Below, piece by piece: positions 33,048-45,029 of a stretch of DNA of 64,000 nt (its first letter is position 1; each line of letters begins with the position of its first letter). A program made the position numbers and the translations under genes. The notes beneath the pieces are model-generated. The model was given only the letters and a program-made list of their open reading frames with translations, had not been told where the DNA came from and searched no databases. The DNA comes from Amblyomma americanum (taxonomy: Eukaryota > Arthropoda > Arachnida > Ixodida > Ixodidae): positions 100,163-164,162 of the forward strand of contig NW_027526666.1 of the NCBI RefSeq assembly GCF_052857255.1. Reading direction: 5' to 3'.

Positions 33048-36000
33048 GTAGACGAGAGAAAGGTGGAAACTTTTTCTCTCAGAACTGCGCGAAAACTTTT
33101 ATTCCGGCTCAAAACAACGGGATACATCGTTTTAGAACGAAACTAGCAAGATTCTCGAGCATCGATTTTACAAGTCGTCGAAGAGTAGACGAGAGAAAGG
33201 TGGAAATGTTTTCTCTCAGAACTGCGCGAAAACTTGTATTCCGGCTCAAAACAACGAGATACATCGTTTTAGATCGAAACTAGCAAGATTCACGAGCATC
33301 GATTTTACAAGTCGTCGAAGTGCAGACGAGAGAAAGGTGGAAACTTTTTCTCTCAGAACGGCGCGAAAACTTGTACTCCGGCTCAAAACAACGGGATAAA
33401 TCGTTTTAGATCGAAACTAGCAAGATTCTCGAGCATCCATTTTACAAGTCGTCGAAGAGTAGACGAGAGAAAGGTGGAAACTTTTTCTCTCAGAACTGCG
33501 CGAAAACTTGTATTCCGGCTCAAAACAACGGAATACATCGTTTTAGATCGAAACTAGCAAGATTCACGAGCATCGATTTTACAAGTCGTCGAAGTGTAGA
33601 CGAGAGAAAGGTGGAAACTTTTTTCTCACAGAACTGCGCGAAAACTTGTATTCCGGCTCAGAACAACGGATACATTGTTTTAATTCGAAACTAGCAAGAT
33701 TCACGAGCATCGACTTTACAAGTCGTCGAAGAATAGAGTAGAGAAAGGTGGAAACTTTTTCTCTCATAAATGCGCGAAAACTTGATTTCCGGCTCAAAAC
33801 AACGGGATACATCGTTTTAGATCGAAACTAGCAAGATTCACGAGCATCCATTTTACAAGTCGTCGAAGAGTAGGACGAGAGAAAGGTGGAAACTTTTTAT
33901 CTCAGAACTGCACGAAAACTTGTGTTCCGGCTCAAAACAACGGGATACATCGTTTTGGATCGAAACTAGCAAGATTCACGAGCATCGATTTTACAAGTCG
34001 TCGAAGGGTAGACGAGAGAGAGCTGAAAACTTTTTATCTCAGAACTGCGCGAAAACTTTTAATCCGGCTCAAAACAACGGGATACATCGTTTTAGATCGA
34101 AACTAGCAAGATTCACGTGCATCGATTTTACAAGTCGTCGAAGAGTAGACGAGAGAGAGCTGAAAACTTTTTATCTCAGAACTGCGCGAAAACTTGTATT
34201 CCGGCTCAAAACAACGGCATACATCGTTTTAGAACGAAACTAGCAAGATTCACGTGCATCGATTTTACAAGTCGCGAAGAGTAGACGAGAGAGAGCTGAA
34301 AACTTTTTATCTCAGAACTGCGCGAAAACTTGTATTCCGGCTCAAAACAACGGGATACATCGTTTTAGAACGAAACTAGCAAGATTCTCGAGCATCGATT
34401 TTACAAGTCGTCGAAGAGTAGACGAGAGAAAGGTGGAAACTTTTTCTCTCAGAACTGCGCGAAAACTTGTATTCCGGCTCAAAACAACGGGATACATCGT
34501 TTTAGAACGAAACTAGCAAGATTCTCGAGCATCGATTTTACAAGTCGTCGAAGAGTAGACGAGAGAAAGGTGGAAACGTTTTCTCTCAGAACTGCGCGAA
34601 AACTTGTATTCCGGCTCAAAACAACGAGATACATCGTTTTAGATCGAAACTAGCAAGATTCACGAGCATCGATTTTACAAGTCGTCGAAGTGCAGACGAG
34701 AGAAAGGTGGAAACTTTTTCTCTCAGAACGACGCGAAAACTTGTATTCCGGCTCAAAACAACGGGATACATCGTTTTCGATCGAAACTAGCAAGATTCAC
34801 GAGCATCGATTTTACAAGTCGTCGAAGAGTAGACGAGAGAAAGGTGGAAACTTTTTCTCTCAGAACTGCGCGAAAACTTGTATTCCGGCTCAAAACAACG
34901 GGATACATCGTTTTAGATCCAAACTAGCAAGATTCACGAGCATCGATTTTACAAGTCGTCGAAGAGTAGACGAGAGAGAGCTGAAAACTTTTTATCTCAG
35001 TACTGCGCGAAAACTTTTAATCCGGCTCAAAACAACGGGATATATTGTTTTAGATCGAAACTAGCAAGATTCGCGAGCATCGATTTTGCAAGTCGTCGAA
35101 GAATAGACGAGAGAAAGGTGGAAACTTTTTCTCTCAGAACTGCGCGAAAACTTGTATTCCGGCTGAAAACAACGGGATACATCGTTTTAGATCGAAACTA
35201 GCAAGATTCTCGAGCATCGATTTTACAAGTCGTCGAAGAGTAGACGAGAGAAAGGTGGAAACTTTATCTCTCATAACTGCGCGAAAACTTGTATTCCGGC
35301 TCAAAACAAAGGGATACATCGTTTTAGATCGAAACTAGCAAGATTCACGAGCCTCCATTTTACAAGTCGTCGAAGAGTAGACGAGAGAAAGGTGGCAACT
35401 TTTTCTCTCAGAACTGCGCGAAAACTTGTATTCCGGCTCAAAACAACGGAATACATCGTTTTAAATCGAAACTAGCAAGATTCACGAGCATCGATTTTAC
35501 AAGTCGTCGAAGTGTAGACGAGAGAAAGGTGGAAACTTTTTTCTCACAGAACTGCGCGAAAACTTGTATTCCGGCTCAGAACAACGGGATACATTGTTTT
35601 AATTCGAAACTAGCAAGATTCACGAGCATCGACTTTACAAGTCGTCGAAGAATAGAGTAGAGAAAGGTGGAAACTTTTTCTCTCATAACTGCGCGAAAAC
35701 TTGTATTCCGGCTCAAAACAACGGGATACAATGTTTTAGATCGAAACTAGCAAGATTCACGAGCATCGATTTTACAAGTCGTCGAAGTGTAGACGAGAGA
35801 AAGGTGGAAACTTTTTTCTCTCAGAACTGCGCGAAAACTTGTATTCCGGCTCAGAACAACGGGATATATTGTTTTAGATCGAAACTAGCAAGATTCACGA
35901 GCATCGATTTTACAAGTCGTCGAAGTGTAGACGAGAGAAAGGTGGAAACTTTTTTCTCTCAGAACTGCGCGAAAACTTGTATTCCGGCTCAGAACAACGG

Positions 36001-39000
36001 GATATATTGTTTTAGATCGAAACTAGCAAGATTCACGAGCATCGATTTTGCAAGTCGTCGAAGAATAGACGAGAGAAAGGTGGAAACTTTTTCTCTCAGA
36101 ACTGCGCGAAAACTTGTATTCCGGCTCAAAACAACGGCGGGATACATCGTTTTAGATCGAAACTAGCAAGATTCTCGAGCATCGATTTTAAAAGTCGTCG
36201 AAGAGTAGAAGAGAGAAAGGTGGAAACTTTTTCTCTCAGAACTGCGCGAAAACTTGTATTCCGGCTCAAAACAACGGGATACATCGTTTTAGATCGAAAC
36301 TAGCAAGATTCTCGAGCATCGCTTTTACAAGTCGTCGAAGAGTAGACGAGAGAAAGGTGGAAACTTTATCTCTCATAACTGCGCGAAAACTTGTATTCCG
36401 GCTCAAAACAACGGGATACATCGTTTTAGATCGAAACTAGCAAGATTCACGAGCATCGATTTTACAAGTTGTCGAAGAGTAGACGAGAGAAAGTTGGAAA
36501 CTTTTTCTCTCAGAACTGCGCGAAACTTGTATTCCGGCTCAAAACAACGGGATACATCGTTTTAGATCGAAACTAGCAAGATTCTCGAGCATCGATTTTA
36601 CAAGTCGTCGAAGAGTAGACAGAGAAAGGTGGAAACTTTTTTCTCTCAGAACTGCGCGAAAACTTGTATTCTGGATCAAAACAACGGGATACATCGTTTT
36701 AGATCGAAACTAGCAAGATTCACGAGCCTCCATTTTACAAGTCGTCGAAGAGTAGACGAGAGAAAGGTGGCAACTTTTTCTCTCAGAACTGCGCGAAAAC
36801 TTGTATTCCGGCTCAAAACAACGGGATACATCGTTTTAGAACGAAACTAGCAAGATTCTCGAGCATCGATTTTACAAGTCGTCGAAGAGTAGACGAGAGA
36901 AAGGTGGAAACTTTTTCTCTCAGAACTGCGCGAAAACTTGTATTCCGGCTCAAAACAACGGGATACATCGTTTTAGAACGAAACTAGCAAGATTCTCGAG
37001 CATCGATTTTACAAGTCGTCGAAGAGTAGACGAGAGAAAGGTGGAAACTTTTTCTCTCAGAACTGCGCGAAAACTTGTATTCCGGCTCAAAACAACGAGA
37101 TACATCGTTTTAGATCGAAACTAGCAAGATTCACGAGCATCGATTTTACAAGTCGTCGAAGTGCAGACGAGAGAAAGGTGGAAACTTTTTCTCTCAGAAC
37201 TGCGCGAAAACTTGTATTCCGGCTCAAAACAACGGGATACATCGTTTTCGATCGAAACTAGCAAGATTCACGAGCATCGATTTTACAAGTCGTCGAAGAG
37301 TAGACGAGAGAAAGGTGGAAACGTTTTCTCTCAGAACTGCGCGAAAACTTGTATTCCGGCTCAAAACAACGGGATACATCGTTTTAGATCCAAACTAGCA
37401 AGATTCACGAGCATCGATTTTACAAGTCGTCGAAGAGTAGACGAGAGAGAGCTGAAAACTTTTTATCTCAGTACTGCGCGAAAACTTTTAATCCGGCTCA
37501 AAACAACGGGATATATTGTTTTAGATCGAAACTAGCAAGATTCGCGAGCATCGATTTTGCAAGTCGTCGAAGAATAGACGAGAGAAAGGTGGAAACTTTT
37601 TCTCTCAGAACTGCGCGAAAACTTGTATTCCGGCTGAAAACAACGGGATACATCGTTTTAGATCGAAACTAGCAAGATTCTCGAGCATCGATTTTACAAG
37701 TCGTCGAAGAGTAGACGAGAGAAAGGTGGAAACTTTATCTCTCATAACTGCGCGAAAACTTGTATTCCGGCTCAAAACAACGGGATACATCGTTTTAGAT
37801 CCAAAACTAGCAAGATTCACGAGCCTCCATTTTACAAGTCGTCGAAGAGTAGACGAGAGAAAGGCGGCAACTTTTTCTCTCAGAACTGCGCGAAAACTTG
37901 TATTCCGGCTCAAAACAACGGAATACATCGTTTTAAATCGAAACTAGCAAGATTCACGAGCATCGATTTTACAAGTCGTCGAAGTGTAGACGAGAGAAAG
38001 GTGGAAACTTTTTTCTCACAGAACTGCGCGAAAACTTGTATTCCGGCTCAGAACAACGGGATACATTGTTTTAATTCGAAACTAGCAAGATTCACGAGCA
38101 TCGACTTTACAAGTCGTCGAAGAATAGAGTAGAGAAAGGTGGAAACTTTTTCTCTCATAACTGCGCGAAAACTTGTATTCCGGCTCAAAACAACGGGATA
38201 CAATGTTTTAGATCGAAACTAGCAAGATTCACGAGCATCGATTTTACAAGTCGTCGAAGTGTAGACGAGAGAAAGGTGGAAACTTTTTTCTCACAGAACT
38301 GCGCGAAAACTTGTATTCCGGCTCAGAACAACGGGATACATTGTTTTAATTCGAAACTAGCAAGATTCACGAGCATCGACTTTACAAGTCGTCGAAGAAT
38401 AGAGTAGAGAAAGGTGGAAACTTTTTCTCTCATAACTGCGCGAAAACTTGTATTCCGGCTCAAAACAACGGAATACATCGTTTTAAATCGAAACTAGCAA
38501 GATTCACGAGCATCGATTTTACAAGTCGTCGAAGTGTAGACGAGAGAAAGGTGGAAACTTTTTTCTCTCAGAACTGCGCGAAAACTTGTATTCCGGCTCA
38601 GAACAACGGGATATATTGTTTTAGATCGAAACTAGCAAGATTCACGAGCATCGATTTTACAAGTCGTCGAAGTGTAGACGAGAGAAAGGTGGAAACTTTT
38701 TTCTCTCAGAACTGCGCGAAAACTTGTATTCCGGCTCAGAACAACGGGATATATTGTTTTAGATCGAAACTAGCAAGATTCACGAGCATCGATTTTGCAA
38801 GTCGTCGAAGAAAAGACGAGAGAAAGGTGGAAACTTTTTCTCTCAGAACTGCGCGAAAACTTGTATTCCGGCTCAAAACAACGGCGGGATACATCGTTTT
38901 AGATCGAAACTAGCAAGATTCTCGAGCATCGATTTTAAAAGTCGTCGAAGAGTAGAAGAGAGAAAGGTGGAAACTTTTTCTCTCAGAACTGCGCGAAAAC

Positions 39001-40181
39001 TTGTATTCCGGCTCAAAACAACGGGATACATCGTTTTAGATCGAAACTAGCAAGATTCTCGAGCATCGCTTTTACAAGTCGTCGAAGAGTAGACGAGAGA
39101 AAGGTGGAAACTTTATCTCTCATAACTGCGCGAAAACTTGTATTCCGGCTCAAAACAACGGGATACATCGTTTTAGATCGAAACTAGCAAGATTCACGAG
39201 CATCGATTTTACAAGTCGTCGAAGAGTAGACGAGAGAAAGTTGGAAACTTTTTCTCTCAGAACTGCGCGAAACTTGTATTCCGGCTCAAAACAACGGGAT
39301 ACATCGTTTTAGATCGAAACTAGCAAGATTCTCGAGCATCGATTTTACAAGTCGTCGAAGAGTAGACAGAGAAAGGTGGAAACTTTTTCTCTCAGAACTG
39401 CGCGAAAACTTGTATTCTGGATCAAAACAACGGGATACATCGTTTTAGATCGAAACTAGCAAGATTCACGAGCCTCCATTTTACAAGTCGTCGAAGAGTA
39501 GACGAGAGAAAGGTGGCAACTTTTTCTCTCAGAACTGCGCGAAAACTTGTATTCCGGCTCAAAACAACGGGATACATCGTTTTAGATCGAAACTAGCAAG
39601 ATTCACGAGCATCGATTTTACAAGTCGTCGAAGAGTAGACGAGAGAAAGGTGGAAACTTTTTCTCTCAGAACTGCGCGAAAACTTGTATTCCGGCTCAAA
39701 ACAACGGAATACATCGTTTTAGATCGAAACTAGCAAGATTCACGAGCATCGATTTTACAAGTCGTCGAAGTGTAGACGAGAGAAAGGTGGAAACTTTTTT
39801 CTCACAGAACTGCGCGAAAACTTGTATTCCGGCTCAGAACAACGGGATACATTGTTTTAATTTGAAACTAGCAAGATTCACGAGCATCGACTTTACAAGT
39901 CGTCGAAGAATAGAGTAGAGAAAGGTGGAAACTTTTTCTCTCATAAATGCGCGAAAACTTGATTTCCGGCTCAAAACAACGGGATACATCGTTTTAGATC
40001 GAAACTAGCAAGATTCACGAGCATCCATTTTACAAGTCGTCGAAGAGTAGGCGAGAGAAAGGTGGAAACTTTTTATCTCAGAACTGCACGAAAACTTGTG
40101 TTCCGGCTCAAAACAACGGGATACATCGTTTTGGATCGAAACTAGCAAGATTCACGAGCATCGATTTTACAAGTCGTCGAA
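33048..40181. repeat. 6858-bp duplication, copy B (with a 276-bp insertion)
   Basis: Landmarks stay 6858 bp from copy A up to about 38277 and then 7134-7136 bp to the end. The start near 33048 is a hybrid: a TTTTGGATCG monomer that in other copies continues as GAAGGGTAGACG / GAGAGAGCTG here continues as GAAGAGTAGACG / GAGAAAGGTGG. Few private changes were seen: CGGATACATTG near 33670, GAGTAGGACGAG near 33867 (plus 1 bp), and GATCCAAAACTAGC near 37798 (plus 1 bp). Confidence 0.85.
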
Positions 40182-40745
40182 GGGTAGACGAGAGAGAGCT
40201 GAAAACTTTTTATCTCAGAACTGCGCGAAAACTTTTAAACCGGCTCAAAACAACTGGATACATCGTTTTAGATCGAAACTAGCAAGATTCACGTGCATCG
40301 ATTTTACAAGTCGTCGAAGAGTAGACGAGAGAGAGCTGAAAACTTTTTATCTCAGAACTGCGCGAAAACTTGTATTCCGGCTCAAAACAACGGCATACAT
40401 CGTTTTAGAACGAAACTAGCAAGATTCACGTGCATCGATTTTACAAGTCGCGAAGAGTAGACGAGAGAGAGCAGAAAACTTTTTATCTCAGAACTGCGCG
40501 AAAACTTGTATTCCGGCTCAAAACAACGGGATACATCGTTTTAGAACGAAACTAGCAAGATTCTCGAGCATCGATTTTACAAGTCGTCGAAGAGTAGACG
40601 AGAGAAAGGTGGAAACTTTTTCTCTCAGAACTGCGCGAAAACTTGTATTCCGGCTCAAAACAACGGGATACATCGTTTTAGAACGAAACTAGCAAGATTC
40701 TCGAGCATCGATTTTACAAGTCGTCGAAGAGTAGACGAGAGAAAG
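37589..40745. repeat. 2881-bp-period duplication, copy 1
   Basis: From about 38554 to 40745 the sequence recurs 2881 bp downstream: the TTTTGGATCG monomer at 40096 and 42977, and GGTGGAAGC at 40745 and 43626. Before 38278 the matching offset is 3157 bp, because the later copy lacks the 276-bp insertion. Shared private marks are AACCGGCTCAAAACAACTGG and GAGAGAGCAGAAAAC. Confidence 0.8.
38278..38553. repeat. 276-bp two-monomer insertion in copy B
   Basis: Copy A goes from a GATACAATG monomer straight to a TTTTTTCTCTCAG monomer. Copy B first inserts a TTTTTTCTCACAG / CATTGTTTTAATTCG / CGACTTTAC monomer and a CTCATAACTG / GGAATACATCGTTTTAAATC monomer. The inserted TTAATTCG lies 275 bp after the resident one (38071 and 38346), so it looks like a local two-monomer duplication. 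Confidence 0.8.
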
Positions 40746-43626
40746 GTGGAAGCTTTTTCTCTCAGAACTGCGCGAAAACTTGTATTCCGGCTGAAAACAA
40801 CGGGATACATCGTTTTAGATCGAAACTAGCAAGATTCTCGAGCATCGATTTTACAAGTCGTCGAAGAGTAGACGAGAGAAAGGTGGAAACTTTATCTCTC
40901 ATAACTGCGCGAAAACTTGTATTCCGGCTCAAAACAACGGGATACATCGTTTTAGATCGAAACTAGCAAGATTCACGAGCCTCCATTTTACAAGTCGTCG
41001 AAGAGTAGACGAGAGAAAGGTGGCAACTTTTTCTCTCAGAACTGCGCGAAAACTTGTATTCCGGCTCAAAACAACGGAATACATCGTTTTAAATCGAAAC
41101 TAGCAAGATTCACGAGCATCGATTTTACAAGTCGTCGAAGTGTAGACGAGAGAAAGGTGGAAACTTTTTTCTCACAGAACTGCGCGAAAACTTGTATTCC
41201 GGCTCAGAACAACGGGATACATTGTTTTAATTCGAAACTAGCAAGATTCACGAGCATCGACTTTACAAGTCGTCGAAGAATAGAGTAGAGAAAGGTGGAA
41301 ACTTTTTCTCTCATAACTGCGCGAAAACTTGTATTCCGGCTCAAAACAACGGGATACAATGTTTTAGATCGAAACTAGCAAGATTCACGAGCATCGATTT
41401 TACAAGTCGTCGAAGTGTAGACGAGAGAAAGGTGGAAACTTTTTTCTCTCAGAACTGCGCGAAAACTTGTATTCCGGCTCAGAACAACGGGATATATTGT
41501 TTTAGATCGAAACTAGCAAGATTCACGAGCATCGATTTTACAAGTCGTCGAAGTGTAGACGAGAGAAAGGTGGAAACTTTTTTCTCTCAGAACTGCGCGA
41601 AAACTTGTATTCCGGCTCAGAACAACGGGATATATTGTTTTAGATCGAAACTAGCAAGATTCACGAGCATCGATTTTGCAAGTCGTCGAAGAAAAGACGA
41701 GAGAAAGGTGGAAACTTTTTCTCTCAGAACTGCGCGAAAACTTGTATTCCGGCTCAAAACAACGGCGGGATACATCGTTTTAGATCGAAACTAGCAAGAT
41801 TCTCGAGCATCGATTTTAAAAGTCGTCGAAGAGTAGAAGAGAGAAAGGTGGAAACTTTTTCTCTCAGAACTGCGCGAAAACTTGTATTCCGGCTCAAAAC
41901 AACGGGATACATCGTTTTAGATCGAAACTAGCAAGATTCTCGAGCATCGCTTTTACAAGTCGTCGAAGAGTAGACGAGAGAAAGGTGGAAACTTTATCTC
42001 TCATAACTGCGCGAAAACTTGTATTCCGGCTCAAAACAACGGGATACATCGTTTTAGATCGAAACTAGCAAGATTCACGAGCATCGATTTTACAAGTCGT
42101 CGAAGAGTAGACGAGAGAAAGTTGGAAACTTTTTCTCTCAGAACTGCGCGAAACTTGTATTCCGGCTCAAAACAACGGGATACATCGTTTTAGATCGAAA
42201 CTAGCAAGATTCTCGAGCATCGATTTTACAAGTCGTCGAAGAGTAGACAGAGAAAGGTGGAAACTTTTTCTCTCAGAACTGCGCGAAAACTTGTATTCTG
42301 GATCAAAACAACGGGATACATCGTTTTAGATCGAAACTAGCAAGATTCACGAGCCTCCATTTTACAAGTCGTCGAAGAGTAGACGAGAGAAAGGTGGCAA
42401 CTTTTTCTCTCAGAACTGCGCGAAAACTTGTATTCCGGCTCAAAACAACGGGATACATCGTTTTAGATCGAAACTAGCAAGATTCACGAGCATCGATTTT
42501 ACAAGTCGTCGAAGAGTAGACGAGAGAAAGGTGGAAACTTTTTCTCTCAGAACTGCGCGAAAACTTGTATTCCGGCTCAAAACAACGGAATACATCGTTT
42601 TAGATCGAAACTAGCAAGATTCACGAGCATCGATTTTACAAGTCGTCGAAGTGTAGACGAGAGAAAGGTGGAAACTTTTTTCTCACAGAACTGCGCGAAA
42701 ACTTGTATTCCGGCTCAGAACAACGGGATACATTGTTTTAATTTGAAACTAGCAAGATTCACGAGCATCGATTTTACAAGTCGTCGAAGAATAGAGTAGA
42801 GAAAGGTGGAAACTTTTTCTCTCATAAATGCGCGAAAACTTGATTTCCGGCTCAAAACAACGGGATACATCGTTTTAGATCGAAACTAGCAAGATTCACG
42901 AGCATCCATTTTACAAGTCGTCGAAGAGTAGGCGAGAGAAAGGTGGAAACTTTTTATCTCAGAACTGCACGAAAACTTGTGTTCCGGCTCAAAACAACGG
43001 GATACATCGTTTTGGATCGAAACTAGCAAGATTCACGAGCATCGATTTTACAAGTCGTCGAAGGGTAGACGAGAGAGAGCTGAAAACTTTTTATCTCAGA
43101 ACTGCGCGAAAACTTTTAAACCGGCTCAAAACAACTGGATACATCGTTTTAGATCGAAACTAGCAAGATTCACGTGCATCGATTTTACAAGTCGTCGAAG
43201 AGTAGACGAGAGAGAGCTGAAAACTTTTTATCTCAGAACTGCGCGAAAACTTGTATTCCGGCTCAAAACAACGGCATACATCGTTTTAGAACGAAACTAG
43301 CAAGATTCACGTGCATCGATTTTACAAGTCGCGAAGAGTAGACGAGAGAGAGCAGAAAACTTTTTATCTCAGAACTGCGCGAAAACTTGTATTCCGGCTC
43401 AAAACAACGGGATACATCGTTTTAGAACGAAACTAGCAAGATTCTCGAGCATCGATTTTACAAGTCGTCGAAGAGTAGACGAGAGAAAGGTGGAAACTTT
43501 TTCTCTCAGAACTGCGCGAAAACTTGTATTCCGGCTCAAAACAACGGGATACATCGTTTTAGAACGAAACTAGCAAGATTCTCGAGCATCGATTTTACAA
43601 GTCGTCGAAGAGTAGACGAGAGAAAG
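40746..43626. repeat. 2881-bp-period duplication, copy 2
   Basis: Its start is a junction. After GGTGGAAGCTTTTTC at 40745 the sequence jumps to a GGCTGAAAAC monomer (near 40790), skipping four monomers present after the same landmark at 43626 and 46916. It carries the same AACCGGCTCAAAACAACTGG and GAGAGAGCAGAAAAC marks. One difference from copy 1 is CATCGATTTTACAAG near 42770, where copy 1 has CATCGACTTTACAAG. Confidence 0.8.
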
Positions 43627-45029
43627 GTGGAAGCTTTTTCTCTCAGAACTGCGCGAAAACTTGTATTCCGGCTCAAAACAACGAGATACATCGTTTTAGA
43701 TCGAAACTAGCAAGATTCACGAGCATCGATTTTACAAGTCGTCGAAGTGCAGACGAGAGAAAGGTGGAAACTTTTTCTCTCAGAACTGCGCGAAAACTTG
43801 TATTCCGGCTCAAAACAACGGGATGCATCGTTTTCGATCGAAACTAGCAAGATTCACGAGCATCGATTTTACAAGTCGTCGAAGAGTAGACGAGAGAAAG
43901 GTGGAAACTTTTTCTCTCAGAACTGCGCGAAAACTTGTATTCCGGCTCAAAACAACGGGATACATCGTTTTAGATCCAAACTAGCAAGATTCACGAGCAT
44001 CGATTTTACAAGTCGTCGAAGAGTAGACGAGAGAGAGCTGAAAACTTTTTATCTCAGTACTGCGCGAAAACTTTTAATCCGGCTCAAAACAACGGGATAT
44101 ATTGTTTTAGATCGAAACTAGCAAGATTCGCGAGCATCGATTTTGCAAGTCGTCGAAGAATAGACGAGAGAAAGGTGGAAACTTTTTCTCTCAGAACTGC
44201 GCGAAAACTTGTATTCCGGCTGAAAACAACGGGATACATCGTTTTAGATCGAAACTAGCAAGATTCTCGAGCATCGATTTTACAAGTCGTCGAAGAGTAG
44301 ACGAGAGAAAGGTGGAAACTTTATCTCTCATAACTGCGCGAAAACTTGTATTCCGGCTCAAAACAACGGGATACATCGTTTTAGATCGAAACTAGCAAGA
44401 TTCACGAGCCTCCATTTTACAAGTCGTCGAAGAGTAGACGAGAGAAAGGTGGCAACTTTTTCTCTCAGAACTGCGCGAAAACTTGTATTCCGGCTCAAAA
44501 CAACGGAATACATCGTTTTAGATCGAAACTAGCAAGATTCACGAGCATCGATTTTACAAGTCGTCGAAGTGTAGAAGAGAGAAAGGTGGAAACTTTTTTC
44601 TCACAGAACTGCGCGAAAACTTGTATTCCGGCTCAGAACAACGGGATACATTGTTTTAATTCGAAACTAGCAAGATTCACGAGCATCGATTTTACAAGTC
44701 GTCGAAGGGTAGACGAGAGAGAGCTGAAAACTTTTTATCTCAGAACTGCGCGAAAACTTTTAATCCGGCTCAAAACAACGGGATACATCGTTTTAGATCG
44801 AAACTAGCAAGATTCACGTGCATCGATTTTACAAGTCGTCGAAGAGTAGACGAGAGAGAGCTGAAAACTTTTTATCTCAGAACTGCGCGAAAACTTGTAT
44901 TCCGGCTCAAAACAACGGGATACATCGTTTTAGAACGAAACTAGCAAGATTCACGTGCATCGATTTTACAAGTCGCCGAAGAGTAGACGAGAGAGAGCTG
45001 AAAACTTTTTATCTCAGAACTGCGCGAAA
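41740..45029. repeat. 3290-bp duplication, copy 1
   Basis: CGGCGGGA at 41763 recurs at 45053, the TTTTGGATCG monomer at 42977 recurs at 46267, GGTGGAAGC at 43626 recurs at 46916, and the GGATGCATCG private mark near 43823 recurs near 47113; all are 3290 bp apart (24 monomers plus 2 bp). It overlaps the 2881-bp unit, so the duplications were successive and the 3290-bp one copied material already duplicated. Confidence 0.85.
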
